DNA from: DASTSN01 sp035760665
Lineage (GTDB): Bacteria > Bacteroidota > Bacteroidia > Chitinophagales > Chitinophagaceae
Direction of reading: 5' to 3'
DNA length: 56,078 nt
Assembly: GCA_035760665.1 (NCBI GenBank)
Contig: DASTSN010000075.1
Span: forward strand, 1-56,078
The notes under the pieces were generated by a model. The model made no database searches, was not told where the DNA came from, and worked only from the letters and a program-made list of their open reading frames with translations. Each line of letters begins with the position of its first letter. Position 1 is the stretch's first letter. Below, in pieces: positions 16,381 to 26,100 of this stretch. The position numbers and the translations under genes were made by a program.

Positions 16381-18525
16381 ATGAAAAAGATACCATTCTT
16401 TCTTTTATTCAGTATACTGACAGCCGCTGCATTGGCTCAAAAGCCTTCCAAAGAACAGATGGAGGCGGACAAGAAACGAATGGCCGAAGCACAGAAAAAG
16501 CTAAATGACCAGCTATCCAAATTGAATCCTGAAGCACGAAAAGGCTATGACAGTTTACTGAATGTGTATGGCGGCGGACAAAAAATGGATAATGCCATCC
16601 AGGAAGTCAGCAGCAATAATCAAACGGTGAAATCCGGTAAAACAGCGGCTGGTCTTATTCCTGAAAAAAATAAAAAACGTATTGCCTCTATTGCTACCAC
16701 TCCTTCCAATGCTGGTATATCAACATTCATCAGTACCATAGGAAAAACAACCTTTGCCGCTGTATTGCCCGCTGCTAAAAATAAAGCCAATGAAATTTAT
16801 ACTGCTTTAAAAAGGGAAAAAGCAAATGCTGCTGCCATTGGTAATGCTGCCATATTTCTTTGGATGGAAGGACATACTCAAATTGCCCTGAGCCTGATGG
16901 CACAGGTGTGTACAGATGAACCCAATAATACTGACAACCTGGGGAACTATGCGTCGATGCTCACCATGATGGGGGCGCCTGAATTAGCTATCCCTGTTTT
17001 AAACAATCTGCACGCAAGGTTTAAACAAAACAGCACTATCCTCAACAACCTTGGACAGGCTTGGTTTGCTTTGGGCGATACAGACAAAGCTGAAAAATAC
17101 TTAGACAGCACATTGATTTTCGCAGCCAATCACCCGGAAGCCAATTTTACCAAATGTCTTATTGAAGAGAATAAAGGAAACAAAACAGCGGCAGTTGCTT
17201 ATGGCCGTAAATCACTAAAACAATCGTATAGCAAACGAACCATAGAAGAGTTAAACAAATTGGGATATTCCCCTTCGGCGAATGATTACAATACTTTTCC
17301 GCCAGTTAACAAAACGAACGACTTGCTCAACCTCGGCGGATTTGAAATGCCGCCTTTTCCCACTTCAGTGGCAGCATGTAAAGCATTAGAGACAGTATGG
17401 AAACAATTCCGTGCCGATATTGATAATCGCATGAAGCCTTTGCAGAAAATTACTAACGAATCTACCACACAAATGCAGGGCCAGTTAGAAGATATGCAAA
17501 ATCAATTTATGACTGCCATGAATAAAGCCATAGCTAACCCGGGCTCCGTAAGCCAAAGTGAAGCAATGGGAATTGTTGGCGCCCCTATGTATTCTGAAAA
17601 AATGACTGCGAGGGAAAATATTATACTGGAAAATCTGCAAAAGAAAAAAACGGCAGCTATTCAGGCCATCAACGATTTTAAATTGGGAGAAGGTGCAGCG
17701 ATGAAGAAAAAATATGAAGATGCCATAAACGCCATCAATAAAAAATATGCTGATGTAGGAGAAGGTGGCCAAACTACCCTTGGGGAAATCTGCCAAAAAT
17801 CGGTAAAAGCTTCCGATGAATTTTTAAAACCGTATAATACAAAACTGGAAACATTATACAGGGATTATTTAGCTATTGAAAAACAATTGATAAACGAAAT
17901 TTCTTATTCATCACTCTACACAACGTATCCCAAAATGCTGCCGGGCATTGTTGCCGGCTTGCAAATGCAATGGCTCAGGGACCTGAGCTTAACACAAAAC
18001 GGGTTCAATTTTGAATCTGTAACCAAGTATGACTGCGCCGAGGGTGCAGAAGGAAAGAATGGAAAACTTACGGAATTTAAAAACCCTAACTGCACAATTA
18101 ATAGTGAACTCAACACACCTGTAGGTAGTATAAAATTGGATTGTAGCGGCATGACTACAAAATTTAATATTGCTATTGTGGGGATAGAATTTAACCAGGA
18201 TTTAGACCATGCCGGATTTGGTGATTCATTCAAAGACTGTACAATAAGCATTGGGCCCAAGACAGGTGTTGACGCCAAAATGGGACTTGTAGAAGTGAGT
18301 GCCAAAGTTGGTGCAGGCGTGGACATAAAAGTTGACAGAACCGGTGTAACGGATGTGGGCATCACCGGTAGTATTGAGGCCGGGGCAAACATTCTTGACT
18401 TTCGGGAAACATCAGTCACTGAAGAGGCAAATGCCAGCCCGGTTGGTGCCTCTGCTGGTATGGAAGGAAGAGTAAGTCTGAATACCGGCGCAGTAACAGT
18501 AAATGGTACAGGAGTATTTAAATAA
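16381..18525 (+). CDS. Secreted TPR-coiled coil-beta protein, paralogue 1
   Basis: I do not recognise a named family. The 714-aa protein has a signal peptide (ending AAALAQ at residue 20). A charged helix follows (KEQMEADKKRMAEAQKKLNDQL), then tetratricopeptide-like repeats at about 140-300 (GNAAIFLWMEGHTQIALSLM, LNNLGQAWFALGDTDKAEKYL), a long charged coiled-coil region at 330-530, and a glycine-rich beta C-terminus (VSAKVGAGVDIKV, GITGSIEAGANI). The genes at 21085 and 23183 share this order of parts. It is first in a run of secreted-protein genes, behind two palindromic sites and opposite a two-component system. Its place is probably the periplasm or cell surface. Function unknown. Confidence 0.85.
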   Translation: MKKIPFFLLFSILTAAALAQKPSKEQMEADKKRMAEAQKKLNDQLSKLNPEARKGYDSLLNVYGGGQKMDNAIQEVSSNNQTVKSGKTAAGLIPEKNKKRIASIATTPSNAGISTFISTIGKTTFAAVLPAAKNKANEIYTALKREKANAAAIGNAAIFLWMEGHTQIALSLMAQVCTDEPNNTDNLGNYASMLTMMGAPELAIPVLNNLHARFKQNSTILNNLGQAWFALGDTDKAEKYLDSTLIFAANHPEANFTKCLIEENKGNKTAAVAYGRKSLKQSYSKRTIEELNKLGYSPSANDYNTFPPVNKTNDLLNLGGFEMPPFPTSVAACKALETVWKQFRADIDNRMKPLQKITNESTTQMQGQLEDMQNQFMTAMNKAIANPGSVSQSEAMGIVGAPMYSEKMTARENIILENLQKKKTAAIQAINDFKLGEGAAMKKKYEDAINAINKKYADVGEGGQTTLGEICQKSVKASDEFLKPYNTKLETLYRDYLAIEKQLINEISYSSLYTTYPKMLPGIVAGLQMQWLRDLSLTQNGFNFESVTKYDCAEGAEGKNGKLTEFKNPNCTINSELNTPVGSIKLDCSGMTTKFNIAIVGIEFNQDLDHAGFGDSFKDCTISIGPKTGVDAKMGLVEVSAKVGAGVDIKVDRTGVTDVGITGSIEAGANILDFRETSVTEEANASPVGASAGMEGRVSLNTGAVTVNGTGVFK

Positions 18526-18535
18526 AAAACAATTT

Positions 18536-19138
18536 ATGACGCGGTTATATTTCAGTATTTGCTTTTGTGTTTGTGTAAGCGGCAGTTATGTAAAGGCACA
18601 AGTGCCCAGAAAATCAGATATGATTCAGAAAATACAATCCTTAAAACGTTCTGATAATTTTCTTTCAACGAAAGCCGCTTTTGAACTATACAAAAAAACA
18701 AGAAATGCAACCAATAGTTCTGCAACAATTCCTGCAGGCAATCCCAAAACATACACTTTCATCTGGCCGCAAATGACTGATGAAGACAATACGCTTTTTT
18801 TTGAAGGACCGATACCCTACCTGAGCAGTAAAACAATCTGCCTGACCACCGGCATTATTGATGTACAAATTCCAAACTGCCAGGCACCGGGCTTTTATCT
18901 TTTACAACTCAACGCCAGCTTTCAAAATTATGACCACACTGAAATAAAAGTATCCAACTATACTAACAGTATGGCTCTTCCCGGACAAACTACTGCTGTA
19001 TTCCTGTCACCAAACCAATCTCAACAAGCAAATTTTGTATTCGGCGTGAATTTGGTGCAAGGCAGTAATGAAATAGTGATCAAATGCCCGGAGAATACAT
19101 GGTATTTCTATTCATTGAAATTATCGCCTTTACAATAA
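18536..19138 (+). CDS. Secreted protein of unknown function, beta-rich
   Basis: This protein of about 200 aa has a signal peptide (MTRLYFSICFCVCVSGSYVKAQ), which sets the start at 18536. Eleven upstream codons are open but lie in the end of the previous gene. The mature part seems all-beta, ending in NEIVIKCPENTWYFYSLKL, which is reminiscent of galactose-binding-like jelly-roll proteins, although I cannot assign a family. It follows the first paralogue by 10 bp and precedes the next gene by 18 bp, so it is co-transcribed with them. Confidence 0.75.
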   Translation: MTRLYFSICFCVCVSGSYVKAQVPRKSDMIQKIQSLKRSDNFLSTKAAFELYKKTRNATNSSATIPAGNPKTYTFIWPQMTDEDNTLFFEGPIPYLSSKTICLTTGIIDVQIPNCQAPGFYLLQLNASFQNYDHTEIKVSNYTNSMALPGQTTAVFLSPNQSQQANFVFGVNLVQGSNEIVIKCPENTWYFYSLKLSPLQ

Positions 19139-19156
19139 TCAATTAAACTATAGCAA

Positions 19157-19543
19157 ATGAAAAAAATACTGACAATCTCTTTACTGTGCATGCTGTTTTC
19201 TTTACATGGATTTAGCCAAAATCCTGCTTACGGAAAATTTTTAGGCAGCATCAATCCTACAAAATTTGTGGGTAATTCAACTTACAGGGGTTACGAAAAG
19301 CAGGTAGAAATAATTGAAGTAACTACGAATGGTCAAAATCAAAACACAACAGTGAATTTCAAATTTTCACCCTGCTCAGCCAGTGCCGATTTCCTGGCGC
19401 ATACACAACTGGGAAAGTCAATAACAAAGGGACAGATTGATGTATTTGAAAAAAATCCCTATAACGCTGCTTATAGCAGGATAAAATATAAAATCTATTT
19501 TGAAGATGCCAGGATGAGTACCTGCACCGACACCCGGGCCTGA
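19157..19543 (+). CDS. Small secreted protein, apparently cut short by a frameshift or stop
   Basis: This 128-aa protein begins with a signal peptide (MKKILTISLLCMLFSLHGFSQ). No family is recognised. It ends in MSTCTDTRA, and the DNA behind it still looks coding up to 19699. One frame reads PGLKQYNGNFSKPPTTANLL for the first 60 bases, then another reads DNTGKALGINANGFDTKSG. The gene may therefore be a broken or mis-sequenced longer gene of about 180 codons. It sits within the secreted-protein operon. Confidence 0.65.
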   Translation: MKKILTISLLCMLFSLHGFSQNPAYGKFLGSINPTKFVGNSTYRGYEKQVEIIEVTTNGQNQNTTVNFKFSPCSASADFLAHTQLGKSITKGQIDVFEKNPYNAAYSRIKYKIYFEDARMSTCTDTRA

Positions 19544-19699
19544 AACAATATAATGGCAACTTCAGTAAGCCTCCGACCACAGCGAATTTGCTGGATTTAT
19601 TATAACTACGATAACACGGGAAAAGCGCTGGGCATCAACGCTAATGGATTTGATACAAAAAGCGGAGAGGCATGGACCGTTACAGCACCTAACTTCTGA
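19544..19699 (+). pseudogene. Probable out-of-frame tail of the preceding secreted-protein gene
   Basis: After the stop at 19541-19543, sequence with protein-like character continues. It reads PGLKQYNGNFSKPPTT in one frame (about 19534-19600), followed in the original frame by YNYDNTGKALGINANGFD up to a stop at 19697-19699. Two compensating indels would join both parts to the gene at 19157. This is an interpretation of the reading frames; a real early stop with chance similarity is possible. Confidence 0.4.
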
Positions 19700-19752
19700 C
19701 GACTGAAATTTCTAAAAACAAACCAGTTATTTCATTCAAAATTTTAAATACT

Positions 19753-21048
19753 GTGAAACGCAATTTCATCTTACTATTTCTTTTGTCACCTGCATTCGCC
19801 TGCTTTTCGCAAACAACAAAAAAAATAACGGCCCCGCAAACGCCCTGTAATGGAACTGCCGATGAGGTGCCCGGAATTTATACCGACCATACCCAAACGA
19901 AATATGGTTTTTCATTAAAAGGCACTGCAGCCGAAAAAACAGTAATGATGAAAAACCTTATCGCCATTGAAAAACTGGAAGAAGCCAGCCGCAAAGATTT
20001 TAAATTGACCGGGTGTGTGGCCAGGGTAAGTTTTGCCAGGACGGATAACAGCACATACGGTAAAAATGTTTATGCTGCGTATGGTTACCAACTGGGCGTT
20101 TATCAATTCGTTTGTCATGTTACTGAACATGTACCCAAAATAGTAGATGAATACAGAACTGTTTTCAGGGTTGATATCAATCCATATATACAACCAGGCG
20201 GTGCTAATTCCGTAGGCACAGGAGAGTTTTATATGAAATATGGTAACCCGGTTTACGACATTCCTGTAGAAGCCAAACTGGGTCCTGATTTTGAAAAAGA
20301 TAAAATTCAAAAACCCAGTCGCATATCGCAATATCTTTCAGAACAAGTACTACTCAAGGGCCGCTCCGATGACAATAAAAACAAACATGCGGAATTTCTG
20401 AAGCTCAATAATGGCAATGGCTTTGTTGAAAACGGCTGGGGCGACAGCAGGTATAAAGGCCCTTCAGCTAATTCATATTATTTAATTGACCGCTTCTATT
20501 ATATCACCAAGCCGGGAGTGCCCTTACTGATACCCGTGAGCCGCCAACAATACCTGGAAGATATGCTGGAATATTTGGAAATAGAGAAAGCCAATTTTGA
20601 ATACCTCAATACAAAACAATTGAATGAAATAGCAAATGAAACTGCTGACTGGGCAAAAAAAAGAAGAGCTGACCTGGAAGCCGATAAACTTGCCTATCCA
20701 AAAATATATGAAGCAAAAAAAACAAAGTTGAAAGATTTACTGGCTAAACAAAAACCGGAATGGCTGCAAAAACCGGCGGTAGTTGACCAAAACACGATGT
20801 TAAAGGATGCCAATCAAAGTTTGGAAGCGCTGGGCAGGTTTTATGATGAAGAAGCAGAATACAAATCGGCGCTCTATGTTTTGAACCCGGCTTATTTTAA
20901 CGGCAATATTGGGCAAAGCACAAAACCTTTATTGATAGGAGTGCAGTTCCGTTACGAAATCGACAAAGAAAAAAGTTTCTCTGCAAGGCTTTTTAAAAAT
21001 TGGGAAAAAAATTTTGATTTAGATGCTTTGAGAAAAATGATTGAATAA
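19753..21048 (+). CDS. Secreted protein of unknown function, paralogue of the 27128 gene
   Basis: This 431-aa protein uses a GTG start and has a signal peptide (MKRNFILLFLLSPAFACFSQ). I know no family for it. It is clearly related to the protein encoded at 27128: both share a segment of the type IEKLEEASRKDFKLTG/IETLEKESRKNFILKG near residue 75, a FYYITKPGVPLLIPVSRQQYLEDMLEY-type segment in the middle, a basic helical stretch, and an end of the type NFDLDALRKMIE. Each copy follows or precedes one of the TPR-beta paralogues, so the two families seem to work as pairs. Likely periplasmic or surface-exposed. Confidence 0.8.
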   Translation: MKRNFILLFLLSPAFACFSQTTKKITAPQTPCNGTADEVPGIYTDHTQTKYGFSLKGTAAEKTVMMKNLIAIEKLEEASRKDFKLTGCVARVSFARTDNSTYGKNVYAAYGYQLGVYQFVCHVTEHVPKIVDEYRTVFRVDINPYIQPGGANSVGTGEFYMKYGNPVYDIPVEAKLGPDFEKDKIQKPSRISQYLSEQVLLKGRSDDNKNKHAEFLKLNNGNGFVENGWGDSRYKGPSANSYYLIDRFYYITKPGVPLLIPVSRQQYLEDMLEYLEIEKANFEYLNTKQLNEIANETADWAKKRRADLEADKLAYPKIYEAKKTKLKDLLAKQKPEWLQKPAVVDQNTMLKDANQSLEALGRFYDEEAEYKSALYVLNPAYFNGNIGQSTKPLLIGVQFRYEIDKEKSFSARLFKNWEKNFDLDALRKMIE

Positions 21049-21084
21049 CCTTAAAAAAATAATAAATAAAAAAATTAATACTTA

Positions 21085-23172
21085 ATGAAATATCTGTGCA
21101 TTATAGCAGTTGCATTATTCTTCGGAACAGTTGTAGCTGCTCAAACGACTAACCCTACGACCACCAAAGAAATACAGGATAAACTAAAACAGGCGCAGCA
21201 GCAACTGGACAAGCTTACACCTGAACAAAAAAAGATGATGGAGCAAATGGGGATGTCTCCCAACGGGCTAACTATGCCAACAGGTATAACGGATGCGGAT
21301 GTAAAAGCGGCGGTTAACGGAGACGCATTTAGTGTGCCTTCAAAGAACGCAACACTGATTGCTGCCATTCCTAAAATTACTTTAACGGCAGCTATGATTC
21401 CTGCATACCTGAAAGAGCTGACCGCTTACATTGAAAAAGGCATTGCGGCTGATGCAAAGTTTATTGCCGAAAATGCCTGGACTTATTTTAAAAACAATAA
21501 ACTCACCCCGGCCATGATGGGGAATGAAGCCATTGGTTTTTGGAGCATGGGTAAGCCTGATATTGCTGTGTACATGATGGGTAAAGCATGTGCTGAAGAT
21601 GCAGCGGATGCAGACATGCTGAGTAATTTTTCTGCCATGCTGAGTATGAGTGGCGCTCCGCACAAAGCCATTCCGTTGCTGGAATATTTAAGCAAACTAT
21701 ATCCTGATAATACTACCATTCTCAACAACCTGGGCCAGGCATGGTTTTATCTCGGCGAAACAGATAAAGCCAATGTACAACTCGACAAAGTAGTAAAAGC
21801 TTTTGCCTATCATCCGCAGGCAAATTATACGCAATGCCTGATTGCACAAAGCAAGGGCAACAAAGCCCGGGCCATTGAGAAAATGAAAAACAGTTTGGCG
21901 TACAGCTATTCATCTGACAAAATAAATATGCTGCGCAAACTAGGTTATAAAGTTAAGGGCAGTGATATGCGTAGGCCTTTTCGTCCTGACCCTAATCCGC
22001 TGGGATTAAGAAATTTTATCCGGCCAGATGTACCAGCGTCTTATGCAGATGAACTACGGTTAAGCGCCGACTGGGATACTTTCCAAAAGCAACTGAACGA
22101 AAAAAGCATACAGCTTTCCAAAGATTTGATCCCTTACCAACAGGCCAATGCCCAGAAAGCACAGCAGCTCTACAAACAGTATAGCAGTAAAGAAACCATC
22201 ATCAGTACAAAAGCCAGTGCTGCCACTGAGGATAATATCTATCGTACGGTTGCCGAAAAAAACCTGGAGGAGATGAATAAAGACGGAGGCGCAGGATACA
22301 GGCTGAAAATGATGATTGCAAAGATTGACTCCTTGCGGAAGGATTTTGCAGCCAAAGAAGATGCAGCGAGAAAAAGAATTGAAAAGGAAAACAGCAAGGT
22401 GGCAGACCAAGAATCTGAGTTGGCTAAAAAAGGAGAAAACATTGGATTTGACAATTGCGTTGTACAGGAAAAATACAGCGAATGGGTGTATAAAAATTAC
22501 AACAAACCGTTAGAAGAAGCCTATCAGAATTATTTGCATCAATTGTATTTAAAAATCACAGAAGAATTATACTGGAAACAATTTACCCAGGACGAAGCCA
22601 CATTTGAAGCCACAAAAATTGCAGCCAAAAAAGAATGGCTGGCTGCGCTGGCCAACACCCGCTATATACCAACCAAAAAATATGGCGATTGCAAAATAGA
22701 AGAGAAAAAAACTTCAAAATATAAACTGGCCGACTTTGATGATATGCATTGCAGTTTCATATCAACCTTAAACTTCAGAGCATACAGTCAAACCTTTAAA
22801 TGTGGCAAGGCACATGTTACGTTTGATGCAGGAAAATTTTCAGGAAATTTTGATTTTAAGTTTGATAATGCAGGTAATACCAAATTTGTAAAAGGTACGC
22901 TAGAGGCCACTGTGATAGATAAAAGTATTTCAACAAAGAAAGGCCCGTTACAAATTGGTGCATCTGTAAAAGCAGGTATGGGTATGGAATTCACCAGCCG
23001 GGGCGTTGAAGATGTTTATGCTACGGGTGAAGCAAAAATAACAGCCGGTTCCAATACAGTGAGTGACCCTGCCGGAGTGGTAAGCGACCCCAGTGTTAGC
23101 ATTACTGCTTCTGGCCGCATGAGCTTAATATCAGGTAATATGACCGGCGCCATATCAGGATTTGGCAAATAA
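21085..23172 (+). CDS. Secreted TPR-coiled coil-beta protein, paralogue 2
   Basis: This 695-aa protein has the same plan as the 16381 product. A signal peptide (MKYLCIIAVALFFGTVVAAQ) is followed by a charged helix with KLTPEQKKMMEQMG and a TPR block at about 130-290 (GNEAIGFWSMGKPDIAVYMM, LNNLGQAWFYLGETDKANVQL). Then come a long coiled coil rich in Lys/Glu/Ala (370-540) and a glycine-rich beta C-terminus (IGASVKAGMGMEFTSRG). Paired cysteines recur at the start of the C-terminal domain (DMHCSF, FKCGKA). It lies 36 bp after the 19753 gene. No known family; the function is open. Confidence 0.83.
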   Translation: MKYLCIIAVALFFGTVVAAQTTNPTTTKEIQDKLKQAQQQLDKLTPEQKKMMEQMGMSPNGLTMPTGITDADVKAAVNGDAFSVPSKNATLIAAIPKITLTAAMIPAYLKELTAYIEKGIAADAKFIAENAWTYFKNNKLTPAMMGNEAIGFWSMGKPDIAVYMMGKACAEDAADADMLSNFSAMLSMSGAPHKAIPLLEYLSKLYPDNTTILNNLGQAWFYLGETDKANVQLDKVVKAFAYHPQANYTQCLIAQSKGNKARAIEKMKNSLAYSYSSDKINMLRKLGYKVKGSDMRRPFRPDPNPLGLRNFIRPDVPASYADELRLSADWDTFQKQLNEKSIQLSKDLIPYQQANAQKAQQLYKQYSSKETIISTKASAATEDNIYRTVAEKNLEEMNKDGGAGYRLKMMIAKIDSLRKDFAAKEDAARKRIEKENSKVADQESELAKKGENIGFDNCVVQEKYSEWVYKNYNKPLEEAYQNYLHQLYLKITEELYWKQFTQDEATFEATKIAAKKEWLAALANTRYIPTKKYGDCKIEEKKTSKYKLADFDDMHCSFISTLNFRAYSQTFKCGKAHVTFDAGKFSGNFDFKFDNAGNTKFVKGTLEATVIDKSISTKKGPLQIGASVKAGMGMEFTSRGVEDVYATGEAKITAGSNTVSDPAGVVSDPSVSITASGRMSLISGNMTGAISGFGK

Positions 23173-23182
23173 AGAATGGAAT

Positions 23183-26100
23183 ATGCAAAAAGTACTTTCA
23201 TATGCAATAGCAGCTTCATTGTTTCTGTTTGCACAACAAGCAACAGCACAACAAAGCGACCAGGAATTAAACAGGGATTCTATCGTTGGCTGGAGGTATG
23301 TAAATAACCCGCTTAACACCAAGGCTATTTACAAACCAATCAAAAGCCAATATGCCAATGGTGCTTCGTATTCTGTATCGCAGCAAAAAACTTCGGACAT
23401 GCTCATCAACTGGATTCAGCAATCCTATCTGCCCCGTGGATTGGTGATGCGGACCATGGTTAAAAACGATGAACGCTGGTTTGTGGATGGCAATGGACCG
23501 TTGCAAAGCTATGGTGTAAATTTCTTAGGTTATGAAACTCATTTTGTTAATGGAAAAATTGACCTCCACTGTTGTGAACAAGGGCAAAGGTTAGTGGCAG
23601 GTTTCAATGATTTTCCAGGAAAGTATATTAAAGGTTTTAATCCCGGTGGTTTGTATTTTTTTGCAGAACAGGCACAGTTTACAAGTGGTGATGATGACAA
23701 CCAACTGTCCAAAGAAGGAATAGATAAAAAAATCCAGCCTAATCTTTATAACTACCGTACTTATTTAGACCATTATCACGACAATGGTCAGCAGATGTTT
23801 AAAGTGGGCGTGGTGATAGCTAAAAATGGCGAGTGGCCTTTTAAACCGGTATTGGTAAAAGAGGCTGTGGCCCTTATCAACAAACAAATGGCGGAGTATC
23901 CAAGCCTTCAACCAAAGTATGATTGGGCGAAAAAAAAATTTCAGGATGCTATTGACCGATTAAAACCCTATTACAATGAAATAGTGAAATTACGAGGAAT
24001 TAACACGTATGATGATGCTAACCGACATGTTGTACTGGATCCGGAAGTTATCATTAACGGAAAACCGATTGACAAAACAAATCATGAGTATTTCATTTTG
24101 GTAAGCGCTACACAGCAAACAATTGACCAGACTAAAACTGATAACCCGCTTTGGGTATATTTTAATTTAACACCGTTATCAGCCTTGCAAGAAAATCCTG
24201 CAAAGTTTGATAAAAAATTCGGCACCGGAGAATCGCACATGGTGTATTCTATGTTGAATAATTTCAACTACGATTATGTATATAAATGGCTGTCGCAGCC
24301 CGATGCCATGAAAAATATTGCCTACAAACCGGCAAAAGCACCTACAAAATCTACCGAAAACAATATTAGTGTCCCCGTTACTCTTTCAGCAACAGCTACT
24401 GCAAATATTAGCGATCCTAACACAATTTTATATGAAGACTTTAGCGGCTATGCAACCGGAACATTCTCTGCAAAAGGATGGCATACATACGGGCACGATG
24501 GGCACAGTAATGAAAATGCAACGTTGAGTACAGGAAACGACCGGCCAGGCAAATGGGTTTCAATACCGGATGCATACACTTTTTTTCCTGATTTCCCCAA
24601 AAAACTACCTGCTGACTTTACAGTTAATTATGATGTTTATTTCGGCAAAAACATCACAAACAAAAGAACGCCCATGTATATAAGGATGGAGACAGGAAAC
24701 TATGTCAATATACAGGACATCAACAGGAACGGTTTTGATTTTTCATTGGCACTAAGCGGCGAAGCCGAAACAAGCATCCGCTTTATGAAAAATAACATTG
24801 ACGAAAAAATTCAGAGAATACGGGTGGAAAATCTTAAAGCCGGGGAAGTTGTACATATTAGCATATCAGTAAAAGGAACATCTGTATCAGTATCAGTTAA
24901 CAATAAGGAAATTTCAAGAAATGATGCCGTGCTGCCTGCAGGTTTAGCATACAAAAAAATCGGCTGGTATTGCGGCGCTACCGATGTTTACCTGAGTAAT
25001 ATTTACATTAAAAGCGGTTCGCCTGTACAAAATAACCCGGTGCAGGAGCCGCAGTTTGCAGGAGTGGTAAAAGACAAAACACCCATAACGCCAGACGTTC
25101 CTGCTTTCGAAACATCAGACTATACATTCACGCCTTTGGTGAAACTGGATAATTTACCGCCAATATCTTATCCAGCCGGCTTTATAAGCTCCGCCCCTTC
25201 ACCACAGCAAGGCACTAACAAAGCTATAGCATCATTACCCATATTTGAAATACCGGAGCGTTCTGCATTATTAAACACGTTACCCACTGCTGTAATGAAC
25301 AGCATAGCCTTTCAAAAATATATTGATAATTTAAAACAACTGGTTTCTGGAAAATTAAAAGCAGAAAATGTAAATAAAATTGATGCCTATCTTAAAACTA
25401 AAAAGCTGACTGCTTCAACCGCCATTTCCAATGAAGCGATTAAGGTATGGTTAGAAGCGAGGCCCACTGTGGCCCTGTATCTATTCTGCAAAGCATTGCA
25501 GGCTGATTATACTGATATAAACACGGTCAACAACCTGGCATCGCTGCTGAATACTTATGGCTATTCAGAAAAAGCAATTCCCATATTGCAGTATGTAAAT
25601 TCAAAACTGAATGGCTTACCGGAAGTGCTGGCAAATATGGCTGTCGCTTATTACAACTTAGGGGATATGAATAGTGCTTTATCCTTTGCTGAAAAATCTG
25701 TTGCCAAGGACAGCCTGAACGTGAACGGAAACAAAGTAGCTGCATTTGTTCGTTTGAATAAAGCATCCCAAAGCAATAATAAAGCCGAAGCCGATAAAGC
25801 CATTGGCTGCTTAAAGCAAGCGCTTCAATCGCATTACGATAAAGAAGCGTCTGATATACTTAGCAAAATTGAAAGCAACCACAATAAAAATGAAGATTAT
25901 ATAAATACCAACTTCAACGAGTTTCCCATGCTTAAACGGTTGCAACTGCCCGCCATGCCCGAAGACCTGGCGCAGGCAAAATCGTTTAACAATATGCTGG
26001 ATAAAGAACGCAGTTCCTTAATTACTACCACAGACAACATCAGGACAGCCATTAAAAAATCACCCCAACTGAGTGGTCAGCAACGGGTAAATAATATAAA

